Below are positions 41,894 to 49,125 of a DNA stretch of 58,429 nucleotides, piece by piece. The DNA is from Phycisphaerae bacterium (GTDB lineage: Bacteria > Planctomycetota > Phycisphaerae > UBA1845 > PWPN01), in NCBI GenBank assembly GCA_012719955.1, contig JAAXZI010000039.1, forward strand, positions 1 to 58,429, written 5' to 3'. Both the position numbers and the translations under genes were made by a program. The notes beneath the pieces are model-generated. The model did not search any database and was not told where the DNA came from. It saw only the letters and a program-made list of their open reading frames with translations. Every line of letters begins with the position of its first letter. Within the stretch, counting starts at the first letter, position 1.

Positions 41894-42331
41894 TTACGAC
41901 GCCCAGTAACGGCTGCCGCGCTCGCCCTTGAGGTTCTGCTTCTTGATCTTCTTGCGTTTCACGAGCTGGCCGATGGTGACGTAGGCGCTGCCCGCCCGTC
42001 CCTCCGATTGCCAGTGCTCGTTAATCTCGGCAGTGGTGGCTCCCTTTTCGCCCCTGCCTTTCAGGAAATCCACGATCGACTCCTGCGCGCTCTTTGCGAA
42101 GACACCCCGTTTGCGCCTCCGGCCCCTGCGGACCGGTTTGGCCGCCGCAGTTCGCGCCCCGGCGGGACGGCCCACGGAACGCCTGGCTCCGCGAGGCTCC
42201 TCGACATGAATTCCATACCTTTCAAACAGGGCGTCAATCCTGGCCACTTCGCTTATGAGCATCTGGCGCCTCTTTTGAAGGCCCACGATGGTCTCTTCCA
42301 AGTGCTTTGCGGGATCAGCAACTCTCGGCAT
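41894..42331 (-). CDS. winged-helix-like DNA-binding protein with coiled coil and basic linker
   Basis: 145 residues. N-terminal coiled coil (about 10-45: HLEETIVGLQKRRQML...ARIDALFERYGI), a strongly basic linker (RRSVGRPAGARTAAAKPVRR, then GRRRKRG) and a C-terminal winged-helix-like domain (AQESIVDFLKGRGEKGATTA, AYVTIGQLVKRKKIKKQNLKG, RYW). The layout is like nucleoid or chromatin-type proteins. Start ATG 42331 with AGGAG nine bases upstream; an in-frame ATG at 42352 has no RBS. Confidence 0.72.
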   Translation of the reverse strand: MPRVADPAKHLEETIVGLQKRRQMLISEVARIDALFERYGIHVEEPRGARRSVGRPAGARTAAAKPVRRGRRRKRGVFAKSAQESIVDFLKGRGEKGATTAEINEHWQSEGRAGSAYVTIGQLVKRKKIKKQNLKGERGSRYWAS

Positions 42332-42789
42332 GCGGCATTCTCCTGCGATCATAGGATCATGTATACGAGGACCGTAGCGTCCTCCGCGTAAACGGACGCA
42401 ATGCCATGTTATTAACTCATGGCGCTGAGTTTGGAGGCGGTCCGACCTCCGAGGCAGGAACTATTCCTATCATAGTGATCCAAGAAAAGCAAACCAGCGC
42501 CTTTCGTTTTCACAGTCTTGTTGCGAAACAACAGTATCTAAGAATCATTTCCTCTAAAGGCTGACTCTTCAAAGCGAAATTGGCAAAGAATATTTATTTA
42601 AAACGGACTGTCCAACGTGCGAATATGGGCACGCCATGCGGGCGCAAGCCGGCTTTCATCGGACCTTGCAGACCGGCATCTCAACAGTAGAGGCGCCACG
42701 GCCTCGTTGGCAGCGCAGCCGTCCCGGCCGCTGCTGACACAACGGTCATAGACCGATAGCGCCCTGGTTTCAGTGGTCGCGATTCGCGA
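42332..42789. other. gene-free stretch with AT-rich patch
   Basis: No gene seen. Bases about 42470-42605 are clearly AT-richer than their surroundings and include a small hairpin TTGTT-GCGA-AACAA (about 42529-42543). This would suit the promoter of the minus-strand DNA-binding protein gene, but no consensus -35/-10 pair is convincing. Confidence 0.4.
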
Positions 42790-43920
42790 TTACGGGCGGG
42801 CCTCGACCTTGCCGGTCACCTGCCGGATATAGCGAACTTCCTCAGGGAGGTAAGGCCGGCCGTCGCTTCGGAAAATGTCGTGGAACCACAGCGGCGGCTC
42901 AGCCGTGTAAGTCCGGGTCCAGGACTCCCACGGATAGATGGTCTGGGTCTTGCCGGCCACGAAACCCCAGTTGTAGGCTCCGACCCTGTGCTCCTTGAAG
43001 TACTCCAGGTGCGGTCGGAAGGTACTGCCGTTGGTCCGGGCCATGTACTCGGTGCAGAGAATCGGGCGCTGGTAACGAAGCAGGTTCTGTACACACTCCT
43101 TGACCTTGTCGATCTTGGAATAGCTGTGGAACGAAATCACGTCCGACTGTTCCAACTGGAGACGCTCCATGGGCGTGAGCTTCCCCGGGTCAGCCCAGGT
43201 GCCCATCCAGACGCCGCACGTCAACGGCTGAGACGGGTTCACCTGCCGGGCCCAGGCAAAGACTTTCTTCAGCAGCAGCAGCGACATTTCCGCCTTGTTC
43301 GGAAGCTCCTTGTCGCCGTAGCACGACTTGTTGGTGTTCTCCGGCTCGTTAAAAAGATCCCACACCTGCACGCGTTTGTCATTCTTGAATCTCGTGAGCA
43401 CGCCCTTGATGTAGCCTTCCAGTTCGTCATGTCGGGCCGGATCCTTCAGGATCTCCGCCCCCGGACACTGCACCCAGCCGGAATTGTGCACGTGCGGGCG
43501 GGGTTCGCGCTGCTTGCCCAGGCTCGGATACGGATCCCAGACCCCATCGAGAGGCACAAACATGACCCCGATCCCATGCTTCTCGGCCAGGTCAAGGAAT
43601 CGATCCATCCGCTGGAGAAAGCCTTCGCGATCCTGTTCCCAGACCATGTGATGCAGGAACACGCGCACGCTGTTGAAACCCAGCGATTCCGCCCAGCCCA
43701 GCTCGCGATCAATGGTCTGCACATCAAAGGTGGCCTCCTGCCACATCTCGATCTGGTTGATCGCCGAACTCGGAATGTAGTTGCAACCCACCAGCCAGGG
43801 CTGCTCGCGGTGCCAGGCCGCCGCCTTCTCCACCGACCAGCGCCCCGACGGCTCCTGGGCCAGAGCGGCGCCAGCGAACAACAGACCTGCCAACAGCCCA
43901 CCGACGAAACTGCACTTCAT
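42790..43920 (-). CDS. secreted glycoside hydrolase, family 5-like (cellulase/mannanase fold)
   Basis: 376 residues. Signal peptide MKCSFVGGLLAGLLFAGAALA, cleaved before QEPSG. A (beta/alpha)8 barrel with acid/base Glu in WDLFNEPEN (near 190), a histidine/tyrosine region (ISFHSYSK) and nucleophile Glu in PILCTEYMAR (near 280). GH5/GH2-like clan A enzymes cut beta-1,4-glycans. ATG 43920 is preceded by GAGGTG; the longer start at 44037 is rejected because it would bury the signal peptide. It follows the PLP-enzyme gene by 44 bases on the same strand. Confidence 0.85.
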   Translation of the reverse strand: MKCSFVGGLLAGLLFAGAALAQEPSGRWSVEKAAAWHREQPWLVGCNYIPSSAINQIEMWQEATFDVQTIDRELGWAESLGFNSVRVFLHHMVWEQDREGFLQRMDRFLDLAEKHGIGVMFVPLDGVWDPYPSLGKQREPRPHVHNSGWVQCPGAEILKDPARHDELEGYIKGVLTRFKNDKRVQVWDLFNEPENTNKSCYGDKELPNKAEMSLLLLKKVFAWARQVNPSQPLTCGVWMGTWADPGKLTPMERLQLEQSDVISFHSYSKIDKVKECVQNLLRYQRPILCTEYMARTNGSTFRPHLEYFKEHRVGAYNWGFVAGKTQTIYPWESWTRTYTAEPPLWFHDIFRSDGRPYLPEEVRYIRQVTGKVEARP

Positions 43921-43964
43921 CACATCACACCTCATCAAGACATCTTCGGAAATCAAGGTTTTTC

Positions 43965-45053
43965 TTACGTCAATCCGCCCGAGCCCTCGATGGGCCACAC
44001 ATCCACCACCCGACCGTCTTCGTGGACGTGGATCCACCGGTAGAGGTTACAGGTAGTACAGGCGTGGCTGGGAATCAGTTCTGCCGCGTCCCCAATTCGC
44101 CAATCGGGCGCATCACACACCACGCAATGTTCCTCGGACCCGAACGCCGGAACATGGGCCTGCGCGTAGCCCTTGACCCTGGGCGGTCCGAACTCATGGC
44201 CAACCCCCTTGACACCCACATCCAGCACGGCCACGCCCGGCCGGGGACGACTGATCACCCGGGCCAGGATGGACAGGGCAATCTCGAATTCGGGAGCCAC
44301 CTGCGCGTAGGTCCAGTCCATGGTCGGGTACGTACCCGCCTGGATCTCGTCGATGCCCTCGATCAGCCCGGTAATCGCATGGGTGGAAGTCGATCCCCCG
44401 CTGATCACCGCCACCGGAATCCCCGCGGACTCGATCAGCCGGCGGGTCTCGAGGGCTTTCCCAAACGCTTCGTGGACGCGCTGCCGGCGTTCATCGGCAT
44501 CGGCCACGCTCACCAGGTGCCCTTCATAGGCCTGCAACCCGTCAAAGCGGACAGCGGGCAGTTCCACAATCCGCCGGGCTAGGTCCAACGCCGGCGGTCC
44601 CGGCGGCAAGCCGCAGCGTCCCATCCCGATATCCACCTCGATCAACAGGCCGACCGTCACCCCCGCGTCGGCCGCTGCCCGGGAAATCGCCGTCGCGTGT
44701 TCCAGGTGGTCGATGGCCACGCGCAGCCTGATCCGGCCGGCAAGCTTCACCAGCCTTGCGAGCTTCCGCTCGCCCACCACCTGGTTGGCGATTAATACGT
44801 CCTCCACGCCCGCCGCGGCCAGCGCTTCCGCCTCGGCCAGCTTTGCCGCGGTCATGCCCACGGCCGATCCCGCCGCAAGCTGTCGTTGGGCGATCCGGGT
44901 GCATTTGTGGTTTTTGAAATGAGGCCGCAACTGTGCCGATCGACCACGGAAAAACGCGGCCATCCGCTCGATGTTCCGCATCATGGCCGGCCCGTCAATC
45001 AACAGGGCGGGCGTATCCAGGTCCTCGATCCGCGAGCCGATCACTCCGGTCAT
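43965..45053 (-). CDS. D-threonine aldolase / D-serine dehydratase-like PLP enzyme
   Basis: 362 residues. Alanine-racemase-type N-terminal barrel with the PLP lysine in LRPHFKNHKC (near 48), then GLLIEVDIGMGRCG, ISGGSTSTHA and EIQAGTYPTMD, and a C-terminal domain ending in the metal-binding HxxC-like segment IPSHACTTCNLY. This matches the DSD1/D-threonine aldolase family, which acts on D-beta-hydroxy amino acids with PLP and a divalent metal. Start at 45053 with GGAG eight bases upstream. Located 44 bases upstream of the GH5 gene. Confidence 0.9.
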   Translation of the reverse strand: MTGVIGSRIEDLDTPALLIDGPAMMRNIERMAAFFRGRSAQLRPHFKNHKCTRIAQRQLAAGSAVGMTAAKLAEAEALAAAGVEDVLIANQVVGERKLARLVKLAGRIRLRVAIDHLEHATAISRAAADAGVTVGLLIEVDIGMGRCGLPPGPPALDLARRIVELPAVRFDGLQAYEGHLVSVADADERRQRVHEAFGKALETRRLIESAGIPVAVISGGSTSTHAITGLIEGIDEIQAGTYPTMDWTYAQVAPEFEIALSILARVISRPRPGVAVLDVGVKGVGHEFGPPRVKGYAQAHVPAFGSEEHCVVCDAPDWRIGDAAELIPSHACTTCNLYRWIHVHEDGRVVDVWPIEGSGGLT

Positions 45054-45321
45054 GGGGTATTCTCCGTAACCGGCCAACAAGGCAGAATCTTGCTGGCGGT
45101 GCACCCGTGGAGGGTCTCATGAACAACTCCAGGAAGTGTCTCCGTCGATTGCCTGTGGGGTGCGATGATATGCGGTCGGACCGCTCTCCGCAAACTCCCG
45201 CTGTATCGCAGCCCCCCGTTTTCCGGTATTATGCGCACCCGCTGAGATGGGCTGGCGGGCTGCGGATCAGTCCCGCGGATAACACATGGCCCGGTTTACC
45301 ATTTACAGGGGGTTCCTCTCC

Positions 45322-46437
45322 ATGAGACGGCACTCAGGAAGCGTTGCAATTCTGGTGATCGCGTGTCTTGCCGTAGTGTCTGAGGCCCAGACGCGCCGGG
45401 AAATCCGTTTCCCGGATCTGCCTGGACAACGCACGCTCAAGTGCGATTTTCACACGCATACGGCCTTCTCCGACGGTGACGTGTGGCCGCATGTTCGCAT
45501 CAACGAGGCCTGGCGCGAAGGCCTGGACGTCATCGCCATCACCGACCACATCGAGTATCGCCCTCACAAGAACGACATCAACGCCGATCATAATCGGCCC
45601 TACGAAATCGCCGCGGCCCGGGCCAAAGAGCTGAACATCCTGGTGATCAAGGGAACCGAGATCACCCGCGACACCCCGCCCGGCCATTTCAACGCCTTGT
45701 TCCTCGAAGACATCAACCCGCTGGACACGAAAGACTTCTACGAGGTCTTCAACCGGGCCACCGCCCAGAAAGCCTTCATCACCTGGAATCACCCGAGCTG
45801 GCTGGGAGTCGAACGCGGCAAGTGGGGCGAAGCCCAGACCCGCCTGTTCGAAGCCAAACAGTTGCACGCGGTCGAGATCTGCAACGGAGACGAGTACTAC
45901 CCGGATGGGCACCAGTCGGCCATTGAGAGAGGCCTGCCCGTGCTCGGCTGCTCCGACGTGCATCGCCCGCTGTCAGACCGCCCGGCCACCGCAACCGAGC
46001 ACCGCACCATGACCCTTGTCTTTGCGAAGGAGAGAAGCTTGCCGGCCGTGCGCGAGGCGCTCTTCGCCGGCCGGACCGTCGCCTGGTACAAGAACCAGCT
46101 TATCGGCCCGGAGAATCTGCTGGCCCCCATGCTGGCCGCCTGCGTGGAAATTCGCCCCCCGCACCATCAGAACAAGGATTCCGCCTGGGTCGAAATCCGT
46201 AACCTGTGCGAACTGGACCTGACCCTGGAACTGGGTCCGGCCGGCTCAATTACCCGGGCGAACATCCCCGCCGGGGCAACCAACGTGGTCAGGCTCTCCG
46301 TCAAGGCCCTCAGCGCCGACGGAAGCATCGCCTGCAAGGCGTCGAACTTCATCACGGCGCCGAACACGGTCCTGCAGACCCGACTGATGATCGCCACCCC
46401 CAAGCCCGCGCCGACCACCAGCCCCGCGGGAATATGA
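45322..46437 (+). CDS. exported PHP-domain metal-dependent hydrolase
   Basis: 371 residues. Signal peptide MRRHSGSVAILVIACLAVVS followed by EAQ. PHP motifs: CDFHTHTAFSDG (HxH), AITDHIEY, a glutamate in GTEITRDTPPGHFN, and CSDVHRP near the end of the domain (about 30-245). The C-terminal 110 residues are beta-rich (a likely carbohydrate or protein-binding domain). Probably a periplasmic phosphoesterase. Start ATG 45322 with AGGGGG ten bases upstream; the extension to 45286 lacks signals. Confidence 0.85.
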   Translation: MRRHSGSVAILVIACLAVVSEAQTRREIRFPDLPGQRTLKCDFHTHTAFSDGDVWPHVRINEAWREGLDVIAITDHIEYRPHKNDINADHNRPYEIAAARAKELNILVIKGTEITRDTPPGHFNALFLEDINPLDTKDFYEVFNRATAQKAFITWNHPSWLGVERGKWGEAQTRLFEAKQLHAVEICNGDEYYPDGHQSAIERGLPVLGCSDVHRPLSDRPATATEHRTMTLVFAKERSLPAVREALFAGRTVAWYKNQLIGPENLLAPMLAACVEIRPPHHQNKDSAWVEIRNLCELDLTLELGPAGSITRANIPAGATNVVRLSVKALSADGSIACKASNFITAPNTVLQTRLMIATPKPAPTTSPAGI

Positions 46438-46565
46438 CGTGAATCCCGGATGCATCGCGCGGGCCCGGAAGAACGCCCTCTTTGAGGCGTGAAGCGATCG
46501 TGCCAGGCAAACGGCAATCGCCATCCGGGCTCGCGAAATGCTCCTTCCCGGCATGCGCAAGAGTG

Positions 46566-46590
46566 GCCCGGGTTCCTCGTAAACCCGGGC
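46566..46590. terminator. 9-bp hairpin between PHP gene and SDR remnant
   Basis: GCCCGGGTT (46566-46574) and AACCCGGGC (46582-46590) form a perfect 9-bp stem with a 7-base loop. It is 130 bases past the PHP stop and directly beyond the SDR-fragment stop on the other strand, so it could serve both directions. Confidence 0.5.
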
Positions 46591-46770
46591 TTACGCTTGC
46601 CTTCTCATGTGCTTGATTCGCGGCACCTGTTCGCACAGCAACCCACCATCAATGATGAGCCGCTGCCCGGCCAGGTATGCGCCCGCCCGCCAGGCCAGGA
46701 ACACCGCCGCGCTGCCCTTCACGCCGACCACCCACCGGCCTTGCCGGACATCGCCATAAACACTTCCTCA
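46591..46770 (-). pseudogene. C-terminal remnant of a short-chain dehydrogenase/reductase
   Basis: The frame on the minus strand from a TGA at 46770 to the stop at 46591 reads ...GSAAVFLAWRAGAYLAGQRL followed by IIDGGLLCEQVPRIK. This is the conserved C-terminal SDR segment (AAxFLAS..A.Y.TGQ.L.VDGG). Only about 58 codons remain and there is no start; the upstream NAD-binding half is absent. The rest of 46438-46916 holds no gene. Confidence 0.45.
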
Positions 46771-46916
46771 CCTGTCGAACGTCGTCCGTTCCACCCCGTA
46801 ACACCTATCCATAAACCGGCAATTGTTGCACATAAAATACATCTGCGACGGGAACGCTGGCCTACAATAAATAGAGTCGGAGTCGGATTCGCCCTGTTTA
46901 AGTCGAGGTTCTTATC

Positions 46917-47123
46917 GTGCGCAAGGTCTTATTGAAACGAATTCTGACCGGCGGCCTCATGCTGGTCGTCGCGTTGCTCCTACCGGCCTGTCAGAGCACC
47001 GGGGCCGGCTCACCGCAGGCCGGGAGGGGCTTCCAGGACCCCATGGACCTGACCCGCGGAGCCGACCGGGATATCCGGATGACCGTCTACACGGGCGAGG
47101 ATGCCTTCCTCGCGGACCGATAG
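46917..47123 (+). CDS. small lipoprotein
   Basis: 68 residues from a GTG start with GAGG eight bases upstream. Signal MRKVLLKRILTGGLMLVVAL then LLPAC (lipobox cysteine at 25). The mature 44 residues are polar (QSTGAGSPQAGRGF...TVYTGEDAFLADR), with no domain recognised. It ends shortly before the MITE-like element. Confidence 0.6.
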   Translation: MRKVLLKRILTGGLMLVVALLLPACQSTGAGSPQAGRGFQDPMDLTRGADRDIRMTVYTGEDAFLADR

Positions 47124-47174
47124 ACGGCTTTCCGCGACTCTCTAGCGGCTCGACAGGCACTCCCTCGTGGAGCG

Positions 47175-47310
47175 ATACGGATTCCAAATGAATCCTGTGC
47201 GTTGGGCGCCCCGCCTCTTCAGGGGTGGCGGCGCAAAGATTCAAACGATCAGCAGCGCGGCCACCAATAACCGGGCAGGAACCTGCCCAAGTTTGCAACG
47301 GAAACCGTAT
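47175..47310. mobile_element. MITE-like element, copy 2 (136 bp)
   Basis: Terminal inverted repeats ATACGGATTCC / GGAAACCGTAT, 10 of 11 bases complementary. Internal hairpin CCGCCTCTTCAGGGGTGG (47211-47228). It shares several blocks with copy 1 at 29069-29341. No protein of its own; the 61-codon frame across it is an accident. Neighbouring sequence between 47124 and 47456 shows nothing else. Confidence 0.6.
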
Positions 47311-47456
47311 GACAGGCGGCTGCCCAGCCACGATGATTCTCGAACCCAGTGACAGCAGAGCCGTCTCCGACAAGTCGCCCTCAAAAAAGCACCGCCCTTC
47401 CGTCCCAGGCCGCTAAACCTCTCGCTACCAGAAGGTTAAGAATTCCGCCGCGTCCC

Positions 47457-47484
47457 TTGACAGCGTCGCTGAGGGGTCTATAAT
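47457..47484 (+). promoter_or_regulatory. consensus sigma70-type promoter of tRNA-Met
   Basis: TTGACA (47457-47462), 16-bp spacer, TATAAT (47479-47484). Both hexamers are perfect. Predicted start about 47491, six bases before the mature tRNA 5' end at 47497. Confidence 0.85.
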
Positions 47485-47496
47485 ACTGGACTCTAC

Positions 47497-47569
<73 letters not shown>

Positions 47570-47577
47570 TTTGAGGC

Positions 47578-47597
47578 CCGGTTACAAACGTAACCGG
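47578..47597 (+). other. hairpin in tRNA-Met 3' trailer
   Basis: An 8-bp perfect stem CCGGTTAC / GTAACCGG with loop AAAC, nine bases after the tRNA end; it could mark a processing site. Confidence 0.5.
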
Positions 47598-47611
47598 CGC
47601 TTTGGTTTTCG

Positions 47612-47652
47612 GAAGAAGCCGTCAAGAGATCCTGGCGGCTTCTTCGTTTTTT
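47612..47652 (+). terminator. intrinsic terminator of tRNA-Met
   Basis: GAAGAAGCCG (47612-47621) pairs perfectly with CGGCTTCTTC (47636-47645) and is followed by GTTTTTT. This is the clearest classical terminator in the window. The remainder of the gap to 47858 has no gene. Confidence 0.9.
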
Positions 47653-47858
47653 ACGCTGGTTATCCTGCGGGTTTACGATCCGTGGAATTTCGGCCAGCGT
47701 CTCCCGCCCCCCCTGCACATGACCAGAGACCCGCCGTGCCGTATCGTCCACCTGCAACTTGGTCTCGCCATGGCCAGAGACAGCCGTGACCTGGGCCATA
47801 CCCCTGTGAGTAGCCATATTGAGTAACCGATTCCGACCAGCAGTAGCCAATTCGGCCA

Positions 47859-48332
47859 TCAGGGTGAGGGCGTCTTGACCAGCCGGCGATCGAGCTTGAT
47901 CTGCTGTTTCGGGCCGATCGTGATCTTTGCGAAATCGGGATGCGCGGGATTCAGCAGGTAATTCCACTCGTTGGGCACGATTGCACTGGGTAACCGCAGG
48001 ATCGCTGATCTCCCCTCGGCCACCCACTCATCCCCCACCTGCTGCACGGTCGCCGGCGATGGCGACCTGCGCCACGACTTGGGGAGCGCGACGGGATCGA
48101 CGGTCGTCATGAGCGTCTCATCAAACGACACTTCGAAGATCACATAACGCTGGATCAGGTCCTGGGCCTGCAGGTGCACCAACATCTCCAAGATTGCCAG
48201 CGATGTACTGCCGGCGGTATACACGACGGCCGTACCGGGGCTGTTCCATCGTCCACCGCAGGCCTTCGCGCCAGCTCCGGTGAACGCCGTGGCGGCATGC
48301 TTGGCCTTGGTGATGCGCCACGCGCGAATCAC
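47859..48332 (-). CDS. RES-domain toxin (NAD+ phosphorylase family)
   Basis: 157 residues. RES fold: RAWRITKAKHAATAF, GGRWNSPGTAVVYTAGSTSL, AILEMLVHL (the Arg, Ser and Glu of the family name), then RLPSAIVPNEWNYLLNPAHPDF. Toxins of this family degrade NAD+. The start (ATG 48332) overlaps the antitoxin stop at 48329, the normal order antitoxin then toxin. Confidence 0.92.
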   Translation of the reverse strand: MIRAWRITKAKHAATAFTGAGAKACGGRWNSPGTAVVYTAGSTSLAILEMLVHLQAQDLIQRYVIFEVSFDETLMTTVDPVALPKSWRRSPSPATVQQVGDEWVAEGRSAILRLPSAIVPNEWNYLLNPAHPDFAKITIGPKQQIKLDRRLVKTPSP

Positions 48333-48790
48333 GTAAAGACCCCATGTTCAAGGCGGCCAATGAGGTTCTCGACCTCACGTGCTCCCACTTCTGTGGAGGC
48401 GAAGTCCAATGGCGTTTCTCCGCCCAAGCCCGGCTGCGGGGCCTGCAACCATTTGCGTGCCGCCGCCACGTCGCCCTCAAAGAGATCAACGGCCATGTCG
48501 AAGATCGACGAAGCGCGCAAGACCCGATCCGATTCATCGGCCTGCAGCCTGCCCTGGCTCTGACGCCGAGTGAGCGTGCGCCGCGGGATGTTTACGAAAC
48601 GGGAAATCTCCGGCCAGGACAGGTCCGTGGCCTTCTGGAAGTTCGCCAGGCTCTTGAAGGGAAAGCCGCGACGGACGCTATGCACGAGCTTCACCGGGTC
48701 GTCTATGGCAATTCCCAGTCTCTGCAGAGCGCGCATCCGCTTGACGCCTTTGATCCGGCCTTTTGCCCCGTGAGTTCCAGCAATCGGCAT
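48329..48790 (-). CDS. Xre/MbcA/ParS-type antitoxin
   Basis: 153 residues. N-terminal Xre-like helix-turn-helix (about 30-90: VKLVHSVRRGFPFKSLANFQ, WPEISRFVNIPRRTLTRRQ) and C-terminal toxin-binding domain (about 95-150: SIFDMAVDLFEGDVAAARKW, GLGGETPLDFASTEVGAREV). Neutralises the RES toxin and represses the operon. ATG 48790. The palindrome at 48813-48834 lies 23 bases upstream. Confidence 0.92.
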   Translation of the reverse strand: MPIAGTHGAKGRIKGVKRMRALQRLGIAIDDPVKLVHSVRRGFPFKSLANFQKATDLSWPEISRFVNIPRRTLTRRQSQGRLQADESDRVLRASSIFDMAVDLFEGDVAAARKWLQAPQPGLGGETPLDFASTEVGAREVENLIGRLEHGVFT

Positions 48791-48812
48791 GGGTAACTCC
48801 TACTGTAGCCGT

Positions 48813-48834
48813 TTGGCGTTATTTTACGCGCCAA
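48813..48834. promoter_or_regulatory. operator candidate of the RES/Xre module
   Basis: TTGGCG-N10-CGCCAA directly upstream of the antitoxin gene, the expected place for autoregulation. The rest of 48791-49125 shows no gene. Confidence 0.5.
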
Positions 48835-49125
48835 CTGGCCGCCATACAACCACTATCGGCACATGCGGCGCGGGCGGTTTGGCGGATAGAGACAACCCCA
48901 TCCCATAACCCCGAGAAGTCAGGGCGGATTTCGCCGTGGATGCACCGAAAAGTGGTTTCGGGGACATTGGAACCATGCCCCCACGGCCACATGGCTCATA
49001 ACCCGGAGGTCGCCTTGGATTTCGCAAGTTCTGCAAACAGAGTCACTTGCGTGACTCTGCCATCAGTGAGCATGGTAAACGGATGCAGGAAGCTGTCGGC
49101 CCGGCGATGCCAGGGATGCCGCCTC

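Noticed and set aside
47167-47352. 61-codon plus-strand frame
   Set aside because: Lies across the MITE-like element, starts in its flank, and has no motif.
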